Below, piece after piece: positions 1 to 10,822 of a stretch of 64,000 nucleotides of DNA (position 1 is the first letter of the stretch; each line of letters opens with the position of its first letter). Source of the DNA: Stachybotrys elegans (lineage: Eukaryota > Ascomycota > Sordariomycetes > Hypocreales > Stachybotryaceae); the NCBI GenBank assembly GCA_020746835.1, contig JAGPNK010000024.1:124001-188000 (forward strand). Direction: 5' to 3'. Both the position numbers and the translations under genes were made by a program. Below the pieces are notes generated by a model. That model saw nothing but the letters and a program-made list of their open reading frames with translations. It was not told the origin of the DNA and searched no databases.

Positions 1-335
1 TGGACACATAGAAATGTAGTGCAAAATAAATGCTAGGTATCGCTTGCATATCAATGCATGCGCTGTTCAAGCGTTCGGTACTAAGTTTTATACGGCTTTC
101 GATATATCTTCACAGAAATAGTATTCTTTGACCATTTGGCCCTGTTTTCCATTGGAATTCTTACATGAACTCCCATACCATGCATACAATAGTGATATTT
201 GACTCAAACTTTAAATGAGGGAGTCAGTCAAAGACCAGGATGTCAATTAATATCACAACTGTGGACGAGCAAGACTCGCTTATGAAGATTTATACACATT
301 ATCCTCTGGGAAATGTACTTATGTGCAATTGTCTC

Positions 336-2390
336 TCAGTCCCTGCGTTCCCGGTGGTCTGTAGATACCTCCCTATCTGCTTTTACCGCAGCCTGGACGG
401 TCTCGGTGCTGGGCCGATTCTCAGTGTAGCCACTAAATTGATTGTCAGTATCCAGAAGTGCAAAGCCCGACCAAAAGGCCATGCTGGAAATGGAAGAACT
501 CACAAGATGACATCAAACTCTTCCAGCGTCTTTCCTTTAGTCTCGGGTAGCAGAAAGAAGGACCAAACGGTAGCAAGAAGCATCCAAGAGGCAAAGAAGA
601 ACCACACACCCCAGCCCAATGACTTGAACAGGTATGGCAAGGCCTTCGTGATAGAGAATTGCACAGCCCTGCGAAGATGATTAGTCGAAGAAGCCAAATT
701 GCATGTGCTTGGCCTACCATTGGCAGAGCGCAGCATATGTGCCCGTCAAGTTACGCAATGCGCCAGGGAAGATTTCCGCTGAGACAATCCATGGAATACC
801 ATTTAGACCAAATGACCAGCTGTTTAGTCATGGTTAGCATGAGGACCTAATCGAGGTATAACAGGAGCAAGGTTGTGTACAAGACAGAGTAGATCATGAT
901 CATTGCTGTAGCGGCCTTTCCACCAGCGGCGGTAGAAGGGGAGAGCTCCTCGCCGGCAGCGATGGTGGCCGCAGGATTGCCGATCTTCACATAGGCACCG
1001 ACAATCCATAGACATATGGAACATGCCAATGAGGATATAATTGTAGGATTTCGTCGTCCCCAAATGTCGATGAGCGCACCATAGAATATGATTGAGGCAA
1101 CAGCTTTAACTAAGCCGTATATTCCGGTGTACAGAGGAATATCAGTTATGCCGAGCGAACCAAAAAGCGTAGGAGAGTAGTAGTTGATTGCTATTCATGT
1201 TAGACGGTTTACAACTCGGGGAGGGGGGTGAAACGCACCAGCAGCACCAGACAGGTTTTGCAACGAAAATGCACAGAAGACAAGGAACACGCGGTTTCTC
1301 ATGCCCTTTCGGGACAATTCCGACAATGCGCCCCTGATAAATGCCCATGAGCCCGTACCGTATTGGCTTGCGAGCATGCGCTCTTCCGCCAACCTGCTGC
1401 GGATTTGATTGACCTCTTCCTGTATATCTGACGAAACTGTCAGCACGAAACGCGGAGGAGGACGGGGAAGCCCTACAGATATGATCACGAGGGATATGTC
1501 GCAGTTCCTCCAACGCCTTGTAGGCCTCCTCATCGCGAGACTTTCGGAATAGCCACAGTGGCGACTCGTGCAGAAACCATCCACAGATGAGTAGCGCACC
1601 GGCGGGAATTATTTGGACTGCCATGGGGACGCGCCACGATGCGGCGCTCAATGGATCCATGTTCTGGTTAATTCCATAATTAATCCAGAACCCGATGAGA
1701 GATCCTGTTTGGTAGGTAACCTCGAAAAGGCCGGTAAGAATGCCTCGAATTGACGTGATGGACAGCTCCGCAATATAGCTCGGTACGGTGGCAGTGATGG
1801 CACCGCAAGCCACTCCAGTCAGAGCACGACCAGCATCTGTCCAACATATTAGTCTCAGGCTTCTGTGAATCCTAAGCGACTTACATATATAGGATAGCTG
1901 ATTTGTTGCTACAGTCATAATAATGGCACCAATGAGGAACACCACGTTGGAAACGATGAGGGCCCATTTACGGCCAATTTTCTCGGTAACTGTTTTCCAA
2001 GGTGGTTAGGAGTTTGAGCTGCCAAGACAATGGTCAAGACTCACCCAAGAAGCATATCAATGCACCGCCCAAGGCGCCCGCCTGAAATGCCGACGTGATG
2101 TCACTTGAGATGTTTGCCGAATTCTCGGGGTCAATATTGAAATCTCGCTTGAAGCTTTGCCGTGCAATTGTGGTGCCAATGAATGCTGAGTCATATCCAA
2201 AGCTGTTAATTGGTCAGCCAAGACAAGCCTTCGCATCACTCAACCCTTTCTCCCCCTGCCACGAGCAGAGGTCGCGGGATGATGCTTACAGTAAGGAACC
2301 CATTGCAATCACCGAGGCTTCAAAATAGAGTCTCCAGTTATACACCTCCTTCGGTGTCGGCCGGTCCTCAACAGCTCGAAAGCCACCCAT
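336..2390 (-). CDS. MFS sugar/quinate-type transporter
   Basis: Major facilitator superfamily sugar porter, a 12-TM plasma-membrane proton symporter for a sugar, polyol or quinate-like substrate. The start is the ATG at 2390. Exons include 2290-2390, 2045-2202, 1885-1989, 1477-1836 and 1239-1436, joined by GT-AG introns in consistent phase, and the last exon is 336-432. Seen motifs: LLFGYDSAFIGTT in TM1, YAGRALTG and the AELS loop, SLIGFWINYG, ESPLWL plus AINYYSPTLFGSLG at the central loop and TM7, GIPWIVSAEIFP, and PETKGKTLEE near the C-terminus. These are the usual sugar-porter signatures. The C-terminal tail after the last intron is hydrophilic. The frame is open throughout, so the gene looks intact. 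The two exon joins between about 500 and 1100 were not resolved base by base. Substrate cannot be told from sequence. Confidence 0.88.
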
Positions 2391-5049
2391 GATGACGATG
2401 AGTTAAAGAGTAGTCGTGGTGTTGCGTTTCCTTCCTGTCTCTTTCTTCGATGCCAAGCGACCACAGGCGGCACCGTTGGCTATTTATCTAGCGGTTTGTA
2501 GGTGCAACCATCGAGCATGAGACATCCTCCCCACTTTCCCCAATCTTCTTCAACTTTGCGGGGAACTGCAACGGGGATTTCCGTTATGTCACTTGCTTGT
2601 GCTATGATGGGGAAGTCTGGGGACTGCGGAGTAGTGGCATTGACCAACAACACAGCATACCGCTGAGAGGTCAGCTTGCAGCTCACCTTGTCAGTATTCC
2701 CCACTTCGCTCATCCGACGCCCCATCTCATTTTCCAGTTTGCCGACACGATGCCCAGTTCGACGCGAAAATTGCGAGGGGCTGAAGCGATTGGTCAATCA
2801 TGACAAGTATCAAGCCATTGTGGATCGACTTAACTGTGCAGGCGTCGGCAGGTCGCTCTGCAACCCCGCACCACCATGCTTGTCGATGCACGAGTCGGAT
2901 GTCTACAGCCTCAGCTGGTCCTTCGGAAACCACGAAATCAGTTAAGGCTCATTTAGTGTCATTGGTGTATTGAGGCGATCCATTTCACCTCAGCTGGTTC
3001 GAAAATAACGGCCAAGAGAGTGACGAGGCACAGTCGTCCCTCAAAGTAAACTATCCCTTGGTAACGTGCATGGCCACTTCCTCTTCCACTTCAATAATTT
3101 ATCATCGCCACAGTCACGACGTAATGCAATGATATCCTAGAAAACATCCCCCCAGCTACTTATATCTGCCCGAGCTAACCGCGATACAAACCGCCACTGG
3201 TATCGCTCCATATATCCGCCTGCGCTAACGACGGATTCCTCGAGTCATGCTTGCTGAAGCTAGCAATGACGATGGGGACAGCATGATCATAACTCAGGGT
3301 ATCTAGGGTACTGCGGGAATTCCTCATCGTTGGGGCATAAATTAGTGACTGATAGGGAGTCTCTTGTGATAATATAGGTGAGTCAATACATGACACATAA
3401 TCCAATCATTATATGGCCTCTACGCCGTCTTGATCATTGGCCAGGAATAATGAGAGTGGCATGTTGGTCGTGTCAGCCGTCGAAGCCGTAGTTGGTGTGT
3501 GCATCAAGCCGATGTATGCCCTTTTTTCTTCTAAGTTACTTATGGTACTGATGGGTAAAAATCCAATATCGGGTGCACACCCGACATGAAACCATAATAT
3601 GTCAATGGTCTTGTCTCGATCTAGCACGAATAAGTGCTTTCAGCCGGGTTGCATCTATCAAGAAGCTGAAGGCAGTAGGGTCCACTTAGGCACCTGATAT
3701 GCGTATTGTGGTAATTGGTACGTCCTCGGGTATAGTTGAATACTCAAGTCTCTCTCGGTTTATTGCACACAATGTAGCGATGGCTATGAGAACATTGCCT
3801 ACGAAATAGAGAGGCATATCGAAAGGTCTGCCTGAAAGGCCGAATATTGAGGAAGATGATGACAAATCTCTGAAGAGTGCGCTGCAAGACAACCTTCAAA
3901 AGTAGAGGAGCTGCTGCCCTTGAATGGGCTCACCTTGAGACAAAACAATTCGGTCGGCTGGATATCTAACGAATTACTCACGTTACAACCGAAGGCCGTC
4001 CGAAGATCACATTGAACGACTGGATGAGCTAAATCGGTACGGAATACAAAGCATCTTGTGATACGTTACAAGCTTGAGAGGTGTTCATATGCACGTAGTC
4101 CTGGCAGCGATTGATGAGAAGCGACCCAGGTTCTTTTAAAGCTACACAACGATAACGAATGGCAAGCTCCGAAGAATAATTATCCCGACTACGAAAAGCT
4201 AGGTCGAGGCAAGTCTTGCAAGATGGTCAGCCACTTCTCTTATGGAGAAGAGGGGCATGCAAGGATACTGGGATTAATGACCTTCCTAATTCCCACTCAG
4301 TTCACAGATCGATGAGGTTCATATGGGTCTGGTCGAGAGCTCCAGATTATCATGACCTATAGTAGATTATTTGTGGATTTATTGGCTTTGACCTTGCGGG
4401 GTGAATTCCCGATCAATAGAGAACAATGACTTGGAGGAGGCCCCTCTATTTACGATACAAGAAAAAGAAAAGAAAAGAAGAAGAAAAAGTAATACTGGCA
4501 TTGCATGAACAGTTGCATGACATATGCACTCGGTGATTCAGGGGTAAACTTTAAACACGAGATAGTTTGGGGTTCCTGCAATCATCTCGGCATCTGATTC
4601 GCGCGGGTCATCTAGACACGGAAAGGAGCCGTGTCTATGATTCTAGCTCGCAGCTTCTCCACCTTTTCGGCACTCACTGGTGCGTTGGTAACAGTACCTT
4701 CCTTGCTGGGCCAATTCATTTTACCCCACGATCTCTCGATGCCATTGTTAGGTCTCTAGATTTGTAGACATATGGGCGCCATGGCTCATGTCGAGGGGAG
4801 TTTCCCCTCATGATCTACCGAGGATGTATTCATTGGTATCCAGTAATATTTCTTGGTTCATATATAGTCCCTCGATGATATCACAAGTCGACGCTGAAAG
4901 CTCCTGTCATTCGTGGATTTTGAATCATGCCCAGGCCATAGTCTTTCGCTTGCTCAAGACTATGTCTGAGCATAAATAGCAGCCAAGTTCCGCATGTCAA
5001 TGCCCCCAGGCCTGCTTGTACTCCACGTCCCTGGTTCGTTGTCTTCATC
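2391..5049. other. intergenic region, no supported gene
   Basis: About 2.7 kb between the divergent transporter (-) and fucosidase (+) genes. Only short reading frames without recognisable domains or splice structure occur. A purine-rich run (AAGAAAAAGAAAAG type) lies near 4460-4490, next to a weak copy of the dispersed repeat. The fucosidase promoter must lie at the right end, where AT-rich TATA-like sequence occurs near 4860 and 4970. Confidence 0.6.
4399..4462 (+). repeat. dispersed repeat, weak copy 1
   Basis: Short degraded match to the family head: AATTCCCGATC then ATGACTTGGAGGAGGCCCC. It is most like the copy at 11336. Orientation is that of the family reading that starts TGTGGGA. Confidence 0.45.
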
Positions 5050-6855
5050 ATGAGAGTATTATACATCGCCAGCACTTTGAGCGCCTTGGCCCTCGCCAAG
5101 CAATCTTCAGGGCCTTACGTCCCCACGTGGGAGTCTACGGACCAACACAATGCCTCGCCAGAGTGGTTTCGTGATGCGAAATTTGGTGTTTACTGGCACT
5201 GGGGTGCCTTCACGACCCCCCAATATGGCTCCGAGTGGTACGGCCGTAACGTTTACTTGCCCGATTCTAGCGAGAGGGCGGAGCACACCCGACGATACGG
5301 TCCGCCCGAGGAATGGGGCTATGAGAACTTTATCCTGGGTGCGCCGGATTTGCAAGGCCGACACGCGCAGTTCAAGCCTGTGCTTGCATCAGAGGGCGGC
5401 AACTTTGACCCAGCAGCTTGGATGCGGGTTGTCAAGGCTTCTGGTGCCCGATTCGCCGGCCCAGTTGCCGAGCACCACGATGGATTCTCCATGTGGGAGA
5501 GCAAAGTCAACGAGTGGAATTCCGTCAGTCTGGGACCAGAGATCGACCTATTGAAGCTTTTTGCCGGCCTGGTCCGCGAAAATGGTATGAAACTGGTCGT
5601 CGCCATGCATCAGGCCTTCAACACCAACGGCTTCTTCAGTGACGCCCCCGACCAGACGGATCCCAGCCTGCAGAAGCTCTATGGTCAACTTCCGAAGAAT
5701 GAGTCGGATGAATTGTGGTTTGAGAAACAGCGCGAGGTTGTCGATCATGTGCAGCCCGACATGATCTGGAACGACTTTTCGCTAAACAGCCCCGGTTACT
5801 GTCAGGGCACAGGGTACTCTTGCTCTATTGAAGAGAGCCAGAGGCTTCGATATCTGGCATACTACTTCAACCGAGGAGTCGAATGGAACAAGGAGGTCCT
5901 GACCACCTACAAGCACTTCGACTCTGGGTTCCGTGAGACATCAGCCGTCGCCGACTGGGAGAGGGGTGGACCAGCCGATATTACCCGTCCTTACTGGCTC
6001 ACTGACGATGCCATCAGTGCTTCGAGTTGGAGCTACACGGAAGGGATAGGATACTACAGCTCCAAGCAGATGATCCACTCTCTGATTGACCGTGTCAGCA
6101 AGAATGGCAATATGCTACTCAACATCTCACCCACTGCTGCGGGCTTGCTTCCCGCGGAGCAGGAGCGCGTATTGCTTGATATTGGCGCATACCTGGAGCG
6201 GTATGGGGAATCCATCTACAGCACCCGTGCCTGGGACATATACGGGGAAGGGCCCAATAAGGCTGGCGGAGGTTCGTTCACGGCGCCTCTGAGTGGGAAC
6301 AGCAGCGATGTGAGGTTTACTCGCAACAAGGATGGCAACATTTTGTATGCCACCTTCCTCGGCTGGCCTTCGGATGGCACCGTCTTCATCAAAACTCTGG
6401 GCGCCGACAATCTGGTCAGCTTGGCGCACTTGCAGGCTGTACAGCTCCTTGGGGATGAAGCGGGCCAGTATGTTGATATCTCGGAATGGGCTCAAGAGGA
6501 TGCGGGTCTTGAGATTGCCCTGCCGGCACAGCCTCTGGAATCCTATGCTTACGTGGTGAGACTCACCTTCGAAGAGAGTATCCCCGTACCTCAGCTGCCG
6601 CTGGGAGCCACTGTTTTCTCATCCTTCGAGGCGGATGCGACGGGAGTTTCTCTCGCCCAAGGCAACTTTTCAAGTGTATATTTGACCGAGGCAGGGTTGT
6701 CCCCCGGCGATATCCGGCGCATGCGTGTTTCTGCTGGGGCTGTCGTCAAAGCTTACGTCGGTTCTGACTTTACTGGAGATGAGAGCAGCTTCAGTGCTGG
6801 CGACCACGAGGTCGCGGCTCTAGCATTGGGATCGCTGATTGTCCTGCAAGCATAA
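5050..6855 (+). CDS. secreted alpha-L-fucosidase (GH29)
   Basis: Retaining exo-alpha-L-fucosidase of glycoside hydrolase family 29, predicted to release fucose from glycans outside the cell. It is a single exon of 601 aa. A signal peptide (MRVLYIASTLSALALA, then KQ) opens the protein. The (beta/alpha)8 domain shows the family hallmarks KFGVYWHWG, AEHHDGFSMW and PDMIWND; D242 in the last is the expected catalytic nucleophile. NGNMLLNISP follows near residue 360, as in other family members. A beta-sandwich follows. The last ~80 residues have a beta/gamma-crystallin-like pattern (VKAYVGSDFTGDESSFSAGD). The gene stands alone; no fucose transporter or other glycosidase is adjacent, though an MFS transporter is divergent 2.7 kb upstream. 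Identification is strong; linkage specificity is unknown. Confidence 0.93.
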   Translation: MRVLYIASTLSALALAKQSSGPYVPTWESTDQHNASPEWFRDAKFGVYWHWGAFTTPQYGSEWYGRNVYLPDSSERAEHTRRYGPPEEWGYENFILGAPDLQGRHAQFKPVLASEGGNFDPAAWMRVVKASGARFAGPVAEHHDGFSMWESKVNEWNSVSLGPEIDLLKLFAGLVRENGMKLVVAMHQAFNTNGFFSDAPDQTDPSLQKLYGQLPKNESDELWFEKQREVVDHVQPDMIWNDFSLNSPGYCQGTGYSCSIEESQRLRYLAYYFNRGVEWNKEVLTTYKHFDSGFRETSAVADWERGGPADITRPYWLTDDAISASSWSYTEGIGYYSSKQMIHSLIDRVSKNGNMLLNISPTAAGLLPAEQERVLLDIGAYLERYGESIYSTRAWDIYGEGPNKAGGGSFTAPLSGNSSDVRFTRNKDGNILYATFLGWPSDGTVFIKTLGADNLVSLAHLQAVQLLGDEAGQYVDISEWAQEDAGLEIALPAQPLESYAYVVRLTFEESIPVPQLPLGATVFSSFEADATGVSLAQGNFSSVYLTEAGLSPGDIRRMRVSAGAVVKAYVGSDFTGDESSFSAGDHEVAALALGSLIVLQA

Positions 6856-7588
6856 ACGTCATTCACCCACCCTGAATGCCGGTATTCTCGGGAATGGTGG
6901 ATCCACCTTCTCAATGAGGCATGCTCTACAGTCCTTCATTGTAGATCCTTTAGCCACCATTGGAGAAAGTTGCTGCTATTTGCTGTCCATGGAAGTCATC
7001 TCAAGGTTCCGTTTATTTTGTTCACTTCGATTCAATGATCTCACTCGACGGGTGCCGCATTTTGACACAAGCACATTTCCAACAAGCAGGGCCAACACAA
7101 GTGCTCTTCTTCATGTGTGTAGGGTTCTGACTGGCACAATACCAAACGTTAGGACGCATGCAGTATCGATGCTTGCTTCAGGTGTCCGTGATCGCCGTCG
7201 TCCAGTTTGAGGGGAAGCGAGATCTCGGGGCCCACCTCTCTTGGCCTTCACTATCTCCGTAGAAGCTTCTACTGCCTGAGTTGTGGGGATTGGCCTCACA
7301 ATTCCGCGATTCCTCTTACAAATCAATGACCCTCACGCTCTTATCAGGACTCACTAGGTAGATAGTGCGGCGCTACGGCGTAGAAGTGGACTTTTATTAG
7401 GTATGGTGTTGAGGCCTAGCCCACATAAACCGTGACGCAATTGCTGCGACAGCCTCGCGTGCCTAGGGGTTGAGTAAAAAAGCGCTCTTTTTAAAGATCA
7501 AGGGTCTTGCAACACATCTTTCATCTCGCCTTCCATCCCCCCCTTCTTTCGCATTCTACTCATTGTACTCAAGAGCAAACCCAGCACC
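6856..7588. other. intergenic region, no supported gene
   Basis: About 730 bp between two tandem + strand genes. It must hold the 3' end of the fucosidase transcript and the promoter of the reductase. A pyrimidine-rich stretch (7520-7560) precedes the reductase start, a common fungal promoter feature. Nothing else is recognised. Confidence 0.55.
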
Positions 7589-8733
7589 ATGTCGCAGCCC
7601 ACTGTTCGAACGGCCTATGACCCCAAGGACATGAAGTTCCGCCACCTGGGACCTTCTGGCCTCAAGGTGTCGGTATTCTCCCTCGGCGGCTGGCTCACTT
7701 ATGGAGGCACACAAAAGGGAAGCGTAGTCAAGGAGATTATGCAAAAGGCGTGGGATCATGGCATTGTACGTGGCGGCTTCCTTCTTCTGTCTCTTGTTGA
7801 CTTCATCCCCCCCTTGACGGACGAGAACTAACAAAGACATCGCGTTGCTAGCAAACATTTGACACTGCCGAGGTCTACTCCAACGGAGCCTGCGAGGTGG
7901 AAATGGGACAGGCCCTCAAGGAGCTTGACTGGCCCCGTGACGAGTACGTGCTCACCACCAAGGTTTTCTTCGGTACTGGCCGCAAGGAGCCCAACACGCG
8001 GGGTTTGTCGCGCAAGCACGTCGTTGAGGGCCTCAAGTCCAGTTTGGCCCGCCTGCAGACTCCTTACGTCGACGTTGTCTTCGCCCATCGTCCTGACGCC
8101 GCCACGCCCATGAGGGAGATTGTTGAGGCCTTTACACAGGTCATCCGTAACCTGAATCTCGCCTACTACTGGGGAACCAGTGAGTGGAGCGCCGTTCAGA
8201 TCACCGAGGCCACCCAGATCGCCGAGCGATACAACCTCATCGCCCCCATCGCGGAACAGCCTCAGTACAACGCATTCCACCGTGAGCGTTTCGAAGTCGA
8301 GTACGCCCCGCTCTTCAAGCAGTTTGAGTACGGCACCACCATCTGGAGCCCCCTTGCTAGCGGCCTCCTGACTGGCAAGTACAACGACGGTATCCCCGAG
8401 GACTCGCGTTTCGCCACCAACAAGGCTTTCTTCGAGGATACTATCAAGAAGCTCCAAAGCCCAGAAGGCCAGGCCAAAATCGAAAAGGTCAGGAAGCTCA
8501 CAGCAATTGCTGAGCGTCTCGACGCCAAGGTTGCCCACCTCGCGCTTGCATGGGCAGCCAAGAACCCCAACGTCAGCACGGTTATCCTAGGTGCCTCGAA
8601 GATTGAGCAGATCGAGGATAACTTGAAGGCACTGCCCCTTTTGGACAAGCTGACACCCGAGATTATGGAGGAGATTGAGGGCATTCTGGACAATCGGCCA
8701 TCTCTCCCTCCCACGTATAACCGCGATAGGTAA
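7589..8733 (+). CDS. aldo/keto reductase, Kv-beta-like
   Basis: NADPH-dependent aldo/keto reductase of the potassium-channel beta-subunit-like group, cytosolic. CDS join 7589-7765, 7852-8733 gives 352 aa; the 86 nt intron closes in phase (GTACGT...CTAG). The TIM-barrel catalytic set is present: D63 and Y68 in FDTAEVY, K96 in LTTKVF, and H138 in VFAHRPD. The segment [10 protein letters not shown] and the C-terminal [17 protein letters not shown] cofactor loop are typical of Shaker-beta AKRs. The start ATG follows a CACC context and gives a normal N-terminus. A copy of the dispersed repeat begins about 30 bp after the stop. Substrate is unknown; fungal members often reduce aldehydes under stress. 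Confidence 0.93.
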
Positions 8734-8759
8734 TGCAGGAGTTCCCGATCATGCGCCCC

Positions 8760-9060
8760 AATGGGCCCCCTCGAAGTTACTGGTCTGTATCCCATTGGGG
8801 CACACAAACGGGAAATCCCACATGCGCCCCAATGGAACAGAACATTGGCTTGGGGGAGACCTCTCTGCTAAGATAGACAAGATAAAATGGACATATAAAT
8901 GTTATAAAAAAATTTTTAAAAGGGAAGAGAGACAACCCCCAAAACTTAATACTTGTAGCTGTGGTAATGGGGATGTGAAATTTTTTCCAGCTACCTGCAT
9001 GTCCTAATTGGTCGGAAGCTGCTGTAGCGATAGTGGCGTTGGATGTTGAGAAATGACTTC
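8760..9060 (+). repeat. dispersed repeat, copy 2 (with inverted head)
   Basis: The 8768-8822 segment matches the family head in reverse orientation (CTGGTCTGTATCCCATTGGGG, GGGAAATCCCACA). It is followed directly by a diverged forward copy with the CCAATGG head. The forward copy continues to the family tail (CTTGTAGCTGTGG, GGGGATGTGAA, TCGGAAGCTGC). The element is therefore a head-to-head double copy just 3' of the reductase gene. Confidence 0.7.
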
Positions 9061-9373
9061 GCCTGTAACGCACCAGAAGACTTCGGCCGAGCGACCGAGT
9101 CAAGGTTGCTGCAACGTACGAGAGGTCTTGTCTTGTTCCAGTTGATTTGACCAAGGCAGCCCTGACCACGACTTTGCCGGCGGCTCTGACACCACTTATA
9201 TCATGTTTCTTAATTGCACCGACCAGCCGGTAGAGATCTAAACAGACCGGGGTCAATGTACCTGGGATTTGCCGCTTTACAAAGCATACATAAGCATTAT
9301 GTCATCTGCGCAACGCTTCAGCGTTATCCATTCTCCCAAGGTAATTGTTTGATCTACTAGCAGCAACATTGAC

Positions 9374-9527
9374 GAAGCAACTTTTTGCGAACCAAATTTT
9401 ATCCAGCAATTCTATTCTCTCAGGGGGGTTGTTTAATACAACCAAGGTTAGTGAAGCAACTTTTTGCGAAACAAACTTTACCAAGCAGTTCCATCATCTT
9501 TACAAAGCAATTCCATTACCTTGAGGG
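9374..9527 (+). repeat. degenerate ~77 bp tandem duplication
   Basis: The 18-mer GAAGCAACTTTTTGCGAA occurs at about 9375 and again about 77 bp later. Both are followed by related text (AGCAATTC..., CTTGAGGG/CTCAGGG). This is an imperfect two-unit direct repeat in the promoter-side region of the cysteine hydrolase. Confidence 0.55.
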
Positions 9528-9710
9528 CGGTCAGCCCACCTTCCAGTGCCTGCTGTCGGTTGGGGCAAGCTTCAGGCAGCGGTATATACGCAGAACAGGG
9601 ACAGGAACTACTCCATATGTCGAGAAGATTGTGTACACGTTATTGGGGAACAGGCTATCGCAAAAGGGAATCTGATCTGGATCTCAGGGCGAAAGGCTGG
9701 GTGTATTATG

Positions 9711-9717
9711 TATAAAA
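9711..9717 (+). promoter_or_regulatory. TATA box candidate
   Basis: TATAAAA, 126 bp before the ATG of the YcaC-like hydrolase gene; followed by a CT-rich transcription-start-like stretch. Confidence 0.45.
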
Positions 9718-9842
9718 GGTAGCACGCACCTCACACAAAACTCCCGTCTTCTTCAGCAGCAGCAAGCAGAAAGTGAAGCATCTCCCCTTAACAATAGCTT
9801 TATGGCAGGAAGAAAGAACAATACCGAACTTGCAATTCCAAG

Positions 9843-10822
9843 ATGCATATTTCAATCGCCTCGTTGGCCCTCTTGGGCACCTTTGCCATGGTCGAGGGCT
9901 TCACCTACGAGAGGCTTGACAAGGACAATGCCGTACGTCACCCAGCCTATCCTAACTAACTAAATGCTGAAGATATTAACTCTTCTGCAGGCTCTCCTCA
10001 TAGTCGACGAGCAGGTAGGCCTTTTCGGCTTCGCCCGAGACGAGGATCCTGTCGTGTTCAAGAACGCCATGTTCGCCCACGCGCATTTGGGCCAGCTCTT
10101 TGACTTGCCCGTCGTCATGACCACTTCCGCGGAGAATGGTAGGAACCCCTTCCTGCACATCGCTTTTCCGTTCCTTGCTTTGCCAGCTTATATGCAACTC
10201 CAGGTCCCAACGGACCCCTCGTTGCCGAATTTCGCCAGTGGTATCCCGACGCGCCCCTTATTCAGCGGCCTGGCGAGGTCAACGCCTGGGACAACAAAGA
10301 CTTCCGCAACGCCGTAATTGCTACCAATAAGACCCAGATGATCATTGGCGGCATCACAACCGATGTCTGCACCACCTTGCTCGCTCTTTCACTGCGCGAG
10401 GCCGGATACCAGGTCTTTGCCAACCACGAAGCGTCTAGCACTGTGACCCGCATCGCCGCTGACCATGCCAACGAGCGTATGCGTGCCGCTGGTGTGCAGG
10501 TTCTGTCATACTTCGCCATTGTGGCCGAGCTCCTCCGCGACTGGCGCAACCCACCGGGAGCTGAGGCTATCTTCCCTGAGTGTAAGCAAGAATTTCCTAC
10601 CTGTCATATATCCTTTCCACAGGCTTCAGGCCGAGCAGTGTTCCTGTTTTTCATCGGAGTGAAGCATGCTATAGAATTTGGATGCAGCCATATCAGGGAG
10701 ACATACTAATTGCTATAGTTGACAAATACTTCCCAACTGGTGGCATGGTTGCTCGCGCTCAGGTTGCAGCGATCCGAAATGGAACTATTTTCCCAGGCGC
10801 TGGTGACTTGCCCCACTACTAG
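9843..10822 (+). CDS. secreted isochorismatase-family (YcaC-like) cysteine hydrolase
   Basis: Cysteine hydrolase of the isochorismatase superfamily, YcaC-like subgroup; these hydrolases act on amides or related small molecules. CDS join 9843-9932, 9991-10138, 10204-10581, 10719-10822 totals 720 nt (239 aa), all introns GT-AG in phase. The third intron has a TACTAAT branch-like site. Catalytic D36 (ALLIVDEQVG) and nucleophile C135 (GGITTDVCTTLLALS) are present, as are the YcaC signatures TTSAENGPNGPL and RPGEVNAWDN. An N-terminal hydrophobic stretch (MHISIASLALLGTFAMVEGF) looks like a signal peptide, unusual because most YcaC-like proteins are cytosolic. No pathway partner lies adjacent. The natural substrate is unknown. 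Confidence 0.88.

Noticed and set aside
6839..7210. + strand frame just after the fucosidase
   Set aside because: Overlaps the fucosidase stop in another frame and has no recognisable content.
7828..8538. Long - strand frame of 236 aa
   Set aside because: It is antisense to the well-supported aldo/keto reductase and shows shadow-like composition.
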